From Ceratodon purpureus (lineage: Eukaryota; Streptophyta; Bryopsida; Pseudoditrichales; Ditrichaceae), in contig CM026433.1 in NCBI GenBank assembly GCA_014871385.1, positions 15,565,985-15,629,984 of the forward strand: 64,000 nt of DNA, read 5' to 3'. Shown here one piece after another: positions 23,597-37,574 of this stretch. How positions within the stretch are numbered: the stretch's first letter is position 1; each line of letters starts with the position of its first letter. The position numbers and the translations under genes were made by a program. A model generated the notes under the pieces. That model saw only the letters and a list, made by a program, of their open reading frames with translations. It was not told the origin of the DNA and searched no databases.

Positions 23597-24001
23597 TACC
23601 GTACCCGGAGCCCCGTTGATACCCCTCCGCGGCCGAGGCACGACGCTGCTGTGCCCTTGCGAGGGTATGCCCGGGTCTCGCTTCACGTTTCGACCCATCT
23701 CGTGCTCGTCCTAGGCTCAGTTGGGCTCGATCTGTCGGAACTCCTTCCATGTCATGTGTGTGATGTGATGTCGCATTTTGGGTTATGTCATGTTGTTTGT
23801 TGTGTCATCACATGTCAGGTCATGGTGGTGGTGGTGGTGTAGTTTTTTTTTTTTCTGCTTGCTTGCGGCAGTGGATGTGAGTGAGATTCCGGTACAGGTG
23901 CAGGGTTTATGAAGATTGCGGAGGATTGCCAGGGCCAAGTGTAAGCCTGCCCTGCCTGCTGGGTTTGGGGGAGTTGGGTGGTGGAGCTGGTTGATGTGGA
24001 G

Positions 24002-27000
24002 ATGGAGGCGTGTGGGCGAGTGTTGCAATCGGTGCAGCTGACAGCGAGTGGGAGGCCGAGCTTGGAGGCGGGGGAGGTGGAGTGCCAGCTCCTGGATGCG
24101 ATCGACTTGGAGGATGATGCAGGGGCGTGGGCGTTGAAGGCAGGGATTCTGACCTTAACCACGCATCGGCTGCTGTGGCTAGACGAGAAAGCGAGGAGAG
24201 CATGGGCAGTGCCTTTGGGGTCGATTGGCCAGGTGTTTGCTTCGAAGAAGGGGCTGAAGAGCATGTTTTCAGCGCCGCGAATGAGGTTCCAGGTCTGGAC
24301 GCAGAAGGATGGGCGAGTGTCGCCGCAGGGGTCCGGTGGAGCTGCGGGTTCCGTCGTGCTGACGATCGTGTTCAAGGGCCGAACTGGCCCGGAATCGTTT
24401 GTTCAGAAATTCGGAGAAGTTTTGCAAGCTCAGGCCTGGAAGGTTCATTCATCTCCTGCAACTGCCTCTTAGGATCGCGCAAATTAGGGTCCAGAGGTCT
24501 TGAGTTTTGAGGCGTGAAAGCGTAGGTCTCTGACATGCGCCTCTGCTTGTATGTATGTGAGATTTACCGATTGTTTGGTTCATGTATGTGTCTGGTCTGT
24601 GATTTTGTCGAATAGTATCGGATTCAGGCAATGAATTCAGCTCAGCTTAATATGACAGTCGGTGTGAATTTCAGGTGAATATGGAAGCTCCCCAAATTCG
24701 GCCGACATTGGATGAGTCTGCAGTAGCTGGCGAGGCAGGCACCAGCTCTGTTCCTACCGCTACAGTTCCCAGAAGGCCAGCTCCGTTTAAAATGAATCCA
24801 GCGATGGCAGGAGTGTCTGGCATACTTCGAAAGGAACAAGAACAACAGGAAGAAGTCGACAAGAACATGAAAGAGGCCTTTCAAGATTTGAATGGCCTCA
24901 TGGTACGTTATTTGTCGTCATGCCTACCCTGTTTATTTCGTTCCTGATGTTAAAATTGTGGTGTGTTGGTTTGTGTCTGCATTACTAAGGTTTTGTGATG
25001 CTCCGCGCAACTAATCATCCCCGTCAATCAATTAACACTATTGTGAACTAAAACGGCCACCATCACCACCACTAAAGATGGTTGTTGCTAAGTTATCGCC
25101 CATGGAATGGTCTGTCTTCACTGATGAATGGTGTTATGTTGTAGTCGGCCTGAGACGAATGTGAATCAGTTTTAGGAGCTTAATAGTGTATGGCATAAAT
25201 CTCAGGGCAAAGCCAAGGAGATGGTGCAACTGGCAGAGAAAATGAGAGCGAGGCTGCTGCAAGGTCAAACGGCTGGGGCGGATGAGGAGGGAATGGGTAC
25301 AAAGCAAGAGATGCAAGACTGGATGCTTAGCGTGGGTATTGCTTCACCAGTAACCAAAGAGTCAGCCGGGGCACTTTATCATCAGCAGTTGTCTCGCCAG
25401 GTGCATTTTCTATCATTTGGACATTATGCATTCCCGTGAATATTAATGGACCTCAACATTAGGTTGCACTTCGAGGGCAACATGATAATTGAGGGTGTCA
25501 GTTTATTTATTTTTTCCTGCTCACAAGACTTGAATGTAGCACTTGTAGATCACATCAATGTTGTTTTCGCTTCAAAATTAGTTTCGTGTTGTATAAAGGT
25601 GAACATGCTATATTGAAATGCAAAATGTTTATCTTAAGTTCTGAGTATAAGTAGCAGATTGTATTGTTGGTGCGTATCAGCTAGCTGATTTTGTCAAAGA
25701 TCCTGTGCAACGGGCAGGAGGAATGCTTGCCTTAGTAGATGCCTATTGTCTATTTAATCGAGCTCGTGGCACAGGTACCTACCATTCTAGCTTTGTTGTG
25801 TAACTCGTGGCATTCGATTCTTATATGTCCTTTTGAGAGATCGCATATGAATTGAAGTTGTAAGTGCAGTCTACATGAAACTTTTAACTAGGAGTACTCT
25901 ACTAATACATGCATATGGAGGGTGGCTACAGAACTTATTTCGCCAGAGGATCTGCTAACAGCTTGCACTGTGTGGGCAACCATTGATGTGTAAGTCTTTT
26001 GTAATGGTGTACCATGCAATATGTGTTCAGTTGGAGAAGCTGGTGTTTGCTATCATTAATCTTTGATTTTCAATACTCAACTCTTCATCTGGGTAGATGT
26101 TGCACCTGCTTCAACACGGTACCTGTTTCAGCCGATAGTTATCTGTACCGTAGAAGCTCGTATGTGGAATAAATGCACACAACTTTGTGATATTTACTGA
26201 TGGATCAGAGCAGATTTAGTGGGGTCTGATTGCTAAGCTTGATTGTGAATATGCAGACCTTTTAGGTTGCGCAAGTTTGACAGTGGAGTGATGGTCATTC
26301 AGTCTGTGAGTCAAAGTGATGATGAGGTAAATTTCATTCATCTTAGTATTCATTACAGTGATTACACATGTCAAAAAGTCTGCCTTATTGATATTCTCAA
26401 CGGGAGACTGAGTACTATCTTGTCGATATTTTGGTTGTGTGAAGATATCTCCTTCATTGCTCTGCTATTACTCTCGGTCTTGATAAGCTTGTGCACCTGA
26501 ATTTGGGTTGACATTGGAGAATATTCACATGTATCATGTTGCAGATCTTTACTAGACTACGAGCTTTGGTTAAAAGTGGAGATGCTGCAAAAGTAGGCGT
26601 GGGTGCGACTGAGGCAGCTCGTGCCTTGGGAATGGCTCCTGCTCTTGCCAAAGAACAACTTCTTGCAGCTGAGAGCCAAGGTTTGTTCTGCAGGATATAA
26701 CAAGAAAGAAACTATAGAATAGCACTCATTATTATTCAGGTCTAAGTTGCTAACGGAAAATTGCTGATGAGAAGCTGTGGAGTTTGAATTCTGTTTGAAT
26801 TTATACTAGTCTTTATACTGTTAGGATAGCAAGGATAGTTATATGAATTCGTGCTGTTGGATGAAACAATTAATTTCAGCTTTGTCTAGTTGAATTTGGC
26901 TCTTATGTTTCCATCCTTTGTTCTCTTTGCAGGGTTCTTGTGTCGGGATGACGGAGAAGACGGCTTGCGTTTCTTTCACAATTTTTTTATAGACATATCT

Positions 27001-27027
27001 GTTGCAACAGCATTTGAAGATAGCTGA
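24002..27027 (+). CDS. VPS36: ESCRT-II subunit VPS36
   Basis: Exons are 24002-24442, 24675-24902, 25206-25400, 25681-25774, 25932-25989, 26257-26326, 26545-26680 and 26933-27027. Phases agree throughout and give about 438 aa, close to the usual plant length. Exon 1 encodes the GLUE (split-PH-like) domain, including [13 protein letters not shown] and the [13 protein letters not shown] strand. Exons 2 on hold [15 protein letters not shown] and the winged-helix region ([22 protein letters not shown], and the final [19 protein letters not shown]). The protein acts with VPS22 and VPS25 at endosomes in sorting ubiquitinated cargo to multivesicular bodies. The first donor (AAG|GTTCAT) is weak and is the least certain boundary. 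Confidence 0.93.
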
Positions 27028-29777
27028 ATGCAACTGATTCTTTTTAAAATATCCAAATCATGTTTCTCACTGGTTTATGTTATTTTATGCTGCTCTCCTT
27101 CAACATAGTGAGAAAATGTGTAACAATTTGAGTTGCCATTTTTGTAAAGAATGGTTCATGATTTGTGATTGTGTTTTGATAATATGCCTGTAGATTTGCT
27201 GAATGTTTCTTACCGTGACTGTCGGTTTATGTTTTTGAGAATATCATATCAGTGGGGGCATCCAAGGATTGTTTTGGGGGCATCCAAGGATTTGTTTCAC
27301 ATGTTCCTAGCTTTCTGGGCTTAAATCGCAACTATGGATTGTCATATGTTCACGTCAGTTATTAATCTACATTTTATGGAGAGGTTTCTCGCTTCTTTTT
27401 TTCCTTTTTTTTCTTCTCTTTTTTCCTTGCTTCTTATGATATCTTGAATTGGGTATCCAGGTATATGACAGTAAAGTAATAGGGGTTCTTTATTTGAAAC
27501 TCTATTTCCAAAGCTTTTTTTTTTTATCTCTAATTTGCCATCAAAGTTGGAAACTAGTGTGTATTTTTTGTTGGAAAGATATATTAAAAAAATTCACTTC
27601 AAGTGTTTGGCTGATCATAGTGTGAAGCCAAAGGCCAGGACCTATGATATGAATATCTAAAAATCTATAGAAAATTGATAATAAATTATGAAATTATGAA
27701 AAATTAGGGAAAAGTATAAAACTTAATGGAGAATATGTGAACATTTCAACAATACTCATTGGTATGACAAAGTTATGACTAGTTGGAATTCAGCTTATTT
27801 TGGACCAATAGTGTCAATGATTGTCAAAAGGGTTGTTTGAGCATGATCAGCCCTTAATAATCCAAACACATTGTCTTCTTGTGTATATTTTAATAGAAAC
27901 TTTCTATGCCACTATGCACTATATTTATATTATTGTTTTGAAACTCTAAAATTTTGTGGGCATTGGAGATGTACTTGGTACCTTTTAGAAGCCCTTGATA
28001 AAAAGGAATATACATCAGCTATTTCATAAGTTATCATTCTATTAGCTAAAAACATTATTGTAAATTTGTTAAACTAAAGTTGGGTTTTTCAAGAATTTAA
28101 TATAATATTGTTTCAAGAATAAAATTGTCAATTCTATTGACTTTCTCAATTCACATGAATTTTGTTGACTTATATAGACTTTATTATTGTATATTGGAAA
28201 CATTGCTACAATAGTAAAGAAAATATATCAAAACTAAAGAATCCTACAAGGAAAATAAAGAAAATTCATCAATCTTAAATGTCATTGCTTGACACTTTAG
28301 ATGACTGAAACTTCAATTTTTATTCTTTCTCATCTGAATAATTGAAGGTTATTGATGTTTCATTGAAATAAAATCTCAAGACTATAAAGATTAATCTCTA
28401 CGTAAAATTTTAACTTTGTAGAAGGATATAAAACACACGACAAAATAATGAAAAAATTTGAAAAAATCTCTCCTAAAGTAGCTACTCTCAGCTCCTTTGT
28501 GGAGATTTGTCTGCCACTTGAGTTGTTCCGTCCCACCCACTATCTGATTCTGAAATTGCTCATGGCCGCCTCCCTGGTCAGCCACTTTGTTGGCATTCCA
28601 TTAGAATACTCCTGCAGTAGCACTATCATATTTGGTGTAGCAAAATCCACATGATCCAAATTGTTTCATGGTTGCCAATGTCAAAGAGTTATTTTCCTAC
28701 CTCTTCCAGTAATAATTCTTATCCTAAAACTCTCTGAAATCCTGCAAAAAATTGTGTACCAAGCTATCTAAGTTGCTCGTAATACTGCTATCAGATCTAA
28801 AACTTTTAAACTTAGATCTTAGATCTCTTCCAATCCTGGAGATATTTTCTTAGATCTGATATTTATTCCCCATCATCTTGGATTGATCTACAAGACCCAC
28901 TAGTTCATATCCCATATCTGCAACACCTACTATGTGAATCAATTATCATGCCCCCTCATTTGTCAAAATTAGATCTAAACACATTCTCCATTCAATATCC
29001 ATTCAATTCATTTCCATAAATCTCTATAAAATGTACAAACATCGTGCTCATTGCTATGAATACTATTTGGAATCTAGACCCTCCAGATACATTGAAATTA
29101 CCTTGACAACAACTCTTCTGCAGTCTAACTCTTTAACTTCCATACCATACTCCACACTATAAACACACTACTTCTAAGAAAGCTCAATCTATAAAAGAGA
29201 GAGAGAGGATAAGTCACCCCCATCCTTCTCCTCACTACCCCCTCCATAACCATAGCCGCCTTCATCCATCCACTATATTTCATTTGTCAAAAAATTCATC
29301 CATCCGACATATTTCATTCAAAATAGAGTTATTGCTATCTAGAGTAACTACACTTTAATCCTCTAAGTTCTACTATTAGAAAATCCTTGGTTAATACTGA
29401 CCTGCTGTATGCATTGATTCGTCATTTATCTTCTAAACACATTTTATTGTTTCCTAAATAACTCGTACAATTATTGTTCAATGAATGCATTCGTACTAAA
29501 CATAAAAAAATCTATGCAAATAATACTTTATTGGGAATATGCACGACTTGAAATTCACTTAACATCAAGATGGATTCCATTGCTTATGATCTAATAAAAT
29601 TTTGTCTTCAAAGGACCTCCTATAGAATCTCTCATGGAGGAAATTTACATATAAAAACATTCAACATAGCAAATCTAACATGGAGAACTTTGAAAGCAAA
29701 ACTTACTAATCCTTTAGAGCCTAGAGTTTTTTTTGGGACACGTTGATTTCGTTGGATACTTAGCACTTATTCTTTAA
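27028..29777. other. Gene-poor AT-rich DNA
   Basis: After the VPS36 3' UTR the sequence is AT-rich. A direct repeat of GGGGGCATCCAAGGATT lies near 27253-27293. A dispersed repeat is annotated separately at 27616-27896. No gene or RNA was recognised. Confidence 0.45.
27616..27896 (+). repeat. Dispersed repeat, second copy near 58.2-58.6 kb
   Basis: The segment from CATAGTGTGAAG to CTTCTTGTGTATATTTTAAT aligns collinearly by eye with 58230-58559. Shared blocks include TATGACAAAGTTATGA and CAATGATTGTCAAAAGG. The second copy is the interior of a TTA-flanked MITE, so this one is probably an internal remnant of the same family without recognisable ends. Confidence 0.7.
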
Positions 29778-32288
29778 CCCCTAAATGGCAATCATCCACA
29801 TTTGGGCTTTTTTGGAATTTGGGCATGTACCTATGAATGCAATTTACATTGGGATTTTCTGAAATTTTTATTAAAGGTGGGCCGTTTGGAGACCTTCGTG
29901 TGGGTATTTTTATTTTTCAATTCCGACATTGGGATCAAAAGTTATGAAGATTTAAAAGTCAAACGCTACTTGTTCGGCAACTGCTGAAATTTTCTAAGCC
30001 ACTGTGAATACAGCAAATTCTGCCCAAAACTGCCCAAAATTGCGAAAATCTGCCCAAAGACAAAACTTTAAAATTCCACCAAAAATTGACATTTTGATAT
30101 TTTTCAAAAATAAAAATTCTGTTTATAGAGAAGGCAGTAGAGCATGTTTCCACTGTTCGGATTTTCAATCCAAATTTTTTTCATATGCTATTTTATTGTC
30201 AAAAAACGGTCTTTGTACATGAATTTCAGCATACCCCCTAGCGGAAAATGATTTTTTTGGCAACCTTCCACAACTTTTTTGAATGTGGTGTTTTTTGGAC
30301 ATGTACCTAACTCACTTAGTAACAATAATATGGAGAGTCGACTCATTCCTTATCTACTTTAAAAAATGGTTTTTTGGGCCTTCAAAACTCTGCTGTCTCC
30401 TTTTTTTGCAGGGAAAAAAAACTTGTTTTTTTACTTTGAACTTTACGATCTTGCAATTGGTGAGGAATGAGTGTGTGATATTTTTTGAACATATAGACAT
30501 AGAAGTTAGCTACAAAATCTTACGGTTAGTTGTACTAAAAAAGACCCCAAGTTTGCAAAATCCACTTTGCTTTGAAGAGGGGTTGTTTTGAGGCAGTTTC
30601 GATGAAAAATACCCTCAAAACTTTAGGAGTTATACATATTAGAATTGTTACGTGCAATTTAGAATCTCTTTGTATAGAACTGTAGCGAGTGTATGTCAAT
30701 TGCTGGAGGCAAAATGTGGTGTTAAATCCAAAACTTAGAACTTCAAAACATGATTCGTATTTTTAACAACTTTTAAAGGAACTACACATTTTGAATCAAA
30801 TAAAACCTTCAATCAAATATCTAAAATTAGTAAATAAGCAGTTCACATGATCCTCATGTTATCATGTTTAAGACAAATAAAAAACTTGTAGATGATGGAT
30901 TACATAGATTTTGAGAATTTTCAAGGTGGAAAATGAAAAGGTTGTACCCTATGCATTGTTGTTTGAACATTGGGCCTAGTTAAAATGACTCCGTTCTAAT
31001 GCAATTGATAGTAAAAGAAAAGTGATGGCATAGGCAACAAAAAAGATAAATTTAAATTTAAAAAAAACAAAAATCATTAATTTCCTTATTATGGTTTACT
31101 ATGTTTGGTGAAGGTACGGTATTATATTCATTGTTACAATGCTATATTTACTACTATAGTGTTGTGTTCATTGTTATGGTGCTATTTTACTATTATAGAG
31201 AAAAATTGACTACATTTTTGGAGCTTTATTAAATACGTATATCTAATCAAGTGATATCACAATGAACGTCTAGTACAGACAAAAGTCTAAAGTGATTTGT
31301 TCAAACGTCAAATCATTCCAAATCAAAAGTTATTTAGGTTCTAATGATTTTCCAAACGCTTTCTTGTTGTATGGGCTTCAAAAACTTAAGAATATTATTT
31401 TTCTCTATAACCTTCTATAAATAACCAAGTGTAGTGAATTTACTATCTACTATTGGTTCTTTGATCAACAATATGTTCCCTTTAGTTAATTCCTAATCCT
31501 TAAAAATTCGTCATTTTAGGGTTCTTCAATATCCAGAGCAATTGTGGAGAAGCCACAATTTTAAGATGATATTTTTTTAAGAAACGCTATGTGTTGAAAT
31601 TAGTAATATATTTATAATATTTATCTATATAATTGTAAGTATACCTTGATCAATCAAAAGTTGATTAAACCTTATTTAGATTGAACTGTTAGATTGGAGA
31701 ATTATTGTATTTCTTTGAATTGTATAATGCACATCTTAAAATGAGATTATGGAGGATTAGTGACTTCAAAGTTAAACAAATTTGTTACAAATGACCTATA
31801 TCAGCACCTCTTTGATGCAATTTTCCATTTCAAGAACATACCTACACATATTTATTATGAATTTTATAAGTGAAAGTGACTTATTGATGTACGGTTTAAA
31901 ACCAAAAAATCCCTTTTAAAATTAAAACAAATTGATACATTGATCAAGATTAGAATATATAAACTTATAAAACATGAACTAGAGAAAACGATCCAAAAAA
32001 ATTAAAACAATATAACAAACTTCCAAACATAAAAAACAGCACATTGTGCATGTCTTGTATTTGTAAATATTTTTTGTATTTTCAAGTTCTTACAATACTT
32101 TTATGTTTTTTCTACAAGTGCTTCAATAGTTGCAAAACTCCAAATTAAACAAATTATTCTCTAGAAGATACATATTATAATTCTCTAGTTATAAACTTCA
32201 AAATTCAAAATCCAATTTTTTACAGATTTACTGGTATTTACATTTTTGACACTTGTGTAACCAATATGGTCTTCTAGGCATTAAAGGG
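29778..32288. mobile_element. Possible large TTAA-flanked element
   Basis: It starts TTAA|CCCCTAAATGGCAATC and a compatible end, GGCATTAAAGGG|TTAA, lies at 32288. Internal stretches (about 30.0-30.5 kb) are the inverted counterpart of the element at 38931-39764. The start also matches in reverse the end of the element at 37575-38552. Pairing of these two ends over 2.5 kb is uncertain, and it may be a composite. Confidence 0.35.
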
Positions 32289-33059
32289 TTAAGCTGGTGG
32301 CATGAGGTTTCTGTCATAACCAGTATTGCACCCTCTCCTTTGGGTAAGCCTTTGTACTACCGTATGTCGATAGCAGGTTTGTTCACCCTTGAACAAAAAT
32401 GAATTTATATTTTTTGAGAAAATGAGGTCAAATTTTTCAATTTTGTTTTTTTCAAAAAAATACTTAAATTTTTTTTAACTGGATTAAAATGGACAAATAT
32501 CACATAAAGTAATTCTGTTTTTTTTTTTCCATTTTCAAAATTTTCAATTTTTTTTTTCCCTCTTTGTTTAGAATCGTATTTGAACGAACTTGCTATCGAC
32601 ATGAGGTGTGAACATTCTGTAGCCATTCAATGGGCTAAAATTATTTATTTATTTATTTATTTTGAGTCAAATGGTGAACGTTCCATTGCACCCTGTCCCT
32701 TCTGTAAGTGTCTAACTTATATGTGGACATTCTACAGCCATTCTATGGCCTCAAATAGTGGGATGTCAACTGTGACCATCATGTGCTGGCCGATTGAAGA
32801 CTGCAAGAACTGCATGTACCGCAGGCAGTGGGCACATGGCAAATGAGCAGAGTACCGGATGGTATGATGAACAAATTTGTCCTATGACTCACACAGACAG
32901 AAACCTCCTCGACGGTGAGAGAAAACTTGAGCTGCTGTAATCCCAGATGCTGTTGTTTGAGTGGTGCAGTAATAAACGGTTGCAACAACACAAGGTGACA
33001 TTGACTTATTGGTATTGTTCGTATGCAAATACATTTTTTAGATAGTCTACTACAAGAAT
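32289..33059. other. Non-coding DNA with a short local repeat
   Basis: A TTTA microsatellite lies at 32641-32662. The phrase ACATTCTGTAGCCATTC / ACATTCTACAGCCATTC occurs twice, about 120 bp apart (near 32610 and 32727). No gene was recognised. Confidence 0.4.
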
Positions 33060-33920
33060 GAGGGCCTCTTTACACTAGTGACCAAGGGTCAGGACAAATA
33101 TTTCTCTTGGTCACGGCCCTTGGTAAGAGCCATGACCAAGAGCCAATTTTCTCATCCCTTGGTCACTTCCAGTAGTGTAAAGTGAAATTGGACCCGCCGG
33201 CTAGGTGGGCTGAAATTTTTAATGTATTTTTGAAAAGAGTAGATTTGATAACTTACGTTTCTTGATATTAACTTAGATTTGATAGCCATGTGTGGTTAAA
33301 TCCTCTAATTCCCACAACCATCCGAGCTTGTAACTTAGTCCATGTGTTCACCCCCATGGTAAGAGAGAGAACCACCAAGAAAATGTCAAAAAAATGCTCC
33401 AAGGCCATCAAATTAGCTCCTAAAAAACTAAGAGAGCACATAAGGTGGCTCTATTTAGCATAAATAGAAGTGCGATGGGATTGTGCACACCAAGAAAATA
33501 GGAGGAGGTGGTGGTGGAGGGTGTTGAATCACTCTCCACGGCGGAGAGTGGAGTTCAAACCTCTATAGCGGGTAGGAGGCTATGGGGCTCGTGGCTAAGT
33601 CCAAGGGAAAAATCTTTAAAAAATCATTGTTAAAAAAAATTCCATTAGTTCTTTGTTTTTTCAGCTCTTGGTCACCCGGATATTGCTGCAAGAGAACCTC
33701 TTTTGGTGGTTTCGCCGCATTATCTGGGTGACCATGAAACCTTATCTATTTATGGACATGTAGGATTCCATGTCATTTTCTCATCCGTTTTTCCTCTTGG
33801 TCACTTCCTCCTTTTATGGCTAGTGTAAAGTGTACTCGGACCGGTCGGCTCTTCCCCTCCAATCAAATTGCAGATTTTACCTTAGCCACGGCCCTTGGTC
33901 ACTAGTGTAAAGAGGCCCTC
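33060..33920. mobile_element. 861-bp element with 29-bp terminal inverted repeats
   Basis: Left end GAGGGCCTCTTTACACTAGT... and right end ...ACTAGTGTAAAGAGGCCCTC are perfect complements for about 29 bp (to CCAAGGG). CTTGGTCAC and its complement recur several times near both ends, like subterminal transposase-binding repeats. AGTGTAAAGTG recurs inside on both sides. No clear target duplication is seen (TGA versus TCA at GGGCC-type ends), so the superfamily is open; PIF/Harbinger or hAT are possible. No transposase frame is present. Confidence 0.75.
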
Positions 33921-34389
33921 AGTACATTAGCTGGTCCATGCTCTTGCACATTTTTGGATTTGGAAATGTGTTGTGTAGAATTGTGTGTAAAGTAGAAGCA
34001 TCTATAACCAACAACTTAAGGATTTTGAGCCTATTTTGAGGGTTATTTTTTAGGTGTAATTTTCACGTGTAGAAAAATAGGTTTCTCATAGAATACAATT
34101 TGTTTCGAAATTTTCTTCCCAATATTGAAATAGATACAAATTTTTAAACACAAAAGTACTTCGTGACCTAAAACTGGTATGTAGACTTTTCCATTGTCAC
34201 ATCTAGTTGGTATTAATTTCCACTCATGAGTGTTTTGATTGGTTAGTTTGAATTGAGTGGTCTGACAATGCTAGTTCAGCCAAGTTGCGGTTCTAGAGAC
34301 ATCTACAGGTTGGTGTTGGGGATGCGATTGGTTCCAGGTGCTTCTACCTTAAACATTCCTGAATTCATTTGAGATTGGGGGCTCCTTTA

Positions 34390-34829
34390 GAGCATTGCCA
34401 CCCGTAGCTCCTAACGCCACCGGTGGCGACCTCTCTCTCGTGGCTATTTCGAGTCCCTGCAGCACTTGGCCCGCCCACTCCCCCACCAAGCCCCGACCCT
34501 CCAAAACTGAATCACTGTTTTTTAGCCTAATTTGGTGCATGGTCCCCACTGACTCCTACTTTGAAATTGCCTTACTGTGTACTCCATCTTTCCCATTTGA
34601 CTGCATCTCCCCTCACCCACAAGAAGCAAACAAAAAAAAAGAACATTCGTAGAAAATGAGGCGCCATGTGAGGAGAAGAGAAGCACGGCAAGCTGCCGGT
34701 TAGGAGAGGTTAAGGGTCGTGGCTTGCCTCCCCGGGTCAGTTCACCGGCTTAGGGTGGGGCGCGCGGAGCCTCCGAGGCCGGCTTGAGCGCCGTTGGCGT
34801 GACCGGCCAGAGAGCCGGTGGCGATGCTC
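34390..34829. mobile_element. 440-bp GC-rich MITE, TTA duplication (PIF/Harbinger-type)
   Basis: The ends GAGCATTGCCACC and GGTGGCGATGCTC are imperfect complements flanked by TTA on both sides (34387-34389 and 34830-34832). It stands out as a GC-rich island in AT-rich surroundings. The GAGCAT start and TTA target are reminiscent of Harbinger-derived plant MITEs. No coding capacity. Confidence 0.7.
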
Positions 34830-37570
34830 TTAGAATATGTTGTAGAAGTCCGCCCGGACATTGAATTTTAGTAGATTGGAGCAATTTTGTTGATCAAAAT
34901 TGAAACTCTTATTCTTAGGGGGGAGGGGGGGGGGGGTCCAAGACTTTTCTCTTGGAGAACTTTGTTCATGTGGAAAAAATGACATGGCTATTAACATTGC
35001 CAATATAACATCATTTTTTGCAAGGGAAGTTTACTAAAGGTCAAGTTTCTTGAGCAATGTCAAATTCTTGAATAAGAAACTTGCCTCTACATAACTCCAA
35101 CTTTGTTTCTTTTCAAAAGTGCTTCTCAATATTCATAATACAAGTTCTTTTCATATATTGCTCTTTTTTATTCAACACCATTTAAAAAAATTTCAAGCAC
35201 TTTAAAATCTCTAATTTTCTTTTCTAAACTAACTAATGTATTGTCTTTTCATGTGCGGGTTGTGTTCCTTACACTCTATTTTTTGGAAGAAAAAATCAAG
35301 CATTTTTGAAGCAATTTGAATTGTACATTTGATAAAGTTGTCATAAAGACTTCCCTACTGTGTTTATAGAATGACCAATCAAATACTCTTTACATGATTT
35401 TTGATCTATTTTTGTATTGTCTACCATGCATTTGAGAAAAAGTTTGACCAATCAATGTAAAGTGGTCTTGAGTCTTGTCACTTTTTGATTTCATTTATGA
35501 ATGAAACCATACAACATAAAAAAATTGGAAGAGTCCACTTTCTACAATAGTTAGCCTTAGCAATACAAATCTACACTATAACAATTATAAAGGGATTTTT
35601 TGAATGCAAAACAAACACAAGTTTTTAACAACCTAGGAAGGATTTTTTGCAAAATTAATAAGTAAGAACTATGTTTTCTATTATATCAAAATTTATCAAT
35701 GTATTATGAAACAAATTAAAAAACCAAAAGTCTTTTGAACTAATTCAAACACATTTCTCGTCTTCAAATGCTTCTCTATTTTGAGCTAACAATACCGTTC
35801 ATATAGATAATTTGATCATTAAAATAAAGTATTGTGGCTTTTGCCACTTTGAAAGGTTGTAACTTGATGTAATGGATGTCATTACATATTACTAAATGGT
35901 TTCAAGATGCTTTATGTCTAAGCGGTGGTACATGTAAAATTTCATGATCAGTAACAGTAGTAGTGAGAGTGATAAATATTCCAGTGTGAGGTTTGAAAGT
36001 GGAGGTGCTAGACTTATTGGAAGCCATTGTATGATAATATATAAGTGGCAAATTAACGAATAAAGATTACTATTAGAAGTTAATATAGTTAATAATCTAA
36101 TTAGCAATATGAAGGGAGTACAATTTTGTTAAAAATTAATGAATTGAAGTTCATAATTATAAAATTTATTGAAGGATGAATGTAGGGATCATTACAAGCT
36201 CAGTTGCTTAAGTTGTATCATAATACTAGATAATGTGAAGACAAAGAGATTTGCATAATAGAATTAAAATTTTATTTTATTCAATTAATTTTCCATTTAG
36301 AAAAAAATAAATCATAAAGAAGCAAAGTGATTTCATATTTTTATCCCATGTGGATATTCTTCTACAAGTTTTCAAAGATGGAAGTATTTCAAATCCTTTA
36401 TTGCTTATGTAGACTTATCTTAAAGACTTAAACCAATATTAGAACTAATCCGAAGTCAATATATGGAATGACTATGGAATGACTGACTATTCTACCTAAA
36501 AGAAATAAATTATAAGAAGCCGATTGGTCAAAACTAGTCTCTTCAAGAAGAAGGTTTATAGTCACACTCTTAATTGTTTCAATATCAATTCAAGGTAAAT
36601 CAACATATTTCCAAACGCTTGCATATTTTGGACATTCTAAAATCTAAAAAAATCATTGATATCTAAAATTAATGCTAACAATAATGTACACCTACTGAAC
36701 ATGCAAGTATATCTTTAGAAATAGGCATATATATATAGTAAACATCTTTAAAATTTATAACTTGAGCATATGGTTTCCAAAAGATATATCATAATGTGTA
36801 TTGGAATCATCTTTTTTTTGCTAATGAGATCCCAAAGGAAAAAAATATATAAATAATTTATTAACAATAAGTGTGCTAATTACTTAAATGCTCTAAAATA
36901 GGTTGGTTTACCCTAAGGCTCAGCTTCTGGGCCTACACAGTTTATGGTATTCCCACGATAGGCTAGGCTTGGCAATATGGCAGGTCTCTGAGTGACAAGG
37001 GTACATCTACTTGCATGAATGCAAGCCTCTTGCATAATAACTGTCATTTGTCATTTTGTCGTTGTTTTTTCCAGTGAAAACAAGGAATAAATTTTACAAC
37101 TGCAATTTGTGGATTTGTCTTAATGCCCACTCGTGGTCTCTTGCACGGTACTCTACAGACCACTACATATTTGCTAGGATGAGAATGATCATTAGTGTTT
37201 GGCAAGAGAATGAATCATGTGGAGAGTGTGGAAGACATTCAAATATGGAAGTGTTGTAAGCCGGGGATACCTCATACCTGTCATTGACTATGACAATAAC
37301 TTATCACACAGAAGGCTTTGGTCCTATAGACATCCAACTTCTGAAGAAATCTGGTTGTCTGTACTTTGGTGATTTGGATTCTTTCAGACACTAACTTAGC
37401 AGTGGTTGGAACTTGGAAACTGTACTTGATTTGTGGTCTGTGTGATTTGGGTGACAGATGGTCACATAAAAATTTGCTTTTGCGTCAAGAATTCTTCCCC
37501 GTCAACTGTATCACCCAAAAAAATTCTCCCTTAATAAATTTACTAAATTTATGTGCAATTTCCCTCAAAT
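34830..37570. other. AT-rich gene desert
   Basis: There is a poly-G tract at 34918-34936, then uniformly AT-rich sequence with short random frames. I see no protein, RNA or complete element in this stretch. Confidence 0.45.
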
Positions 37571-37574
37571 TTAA

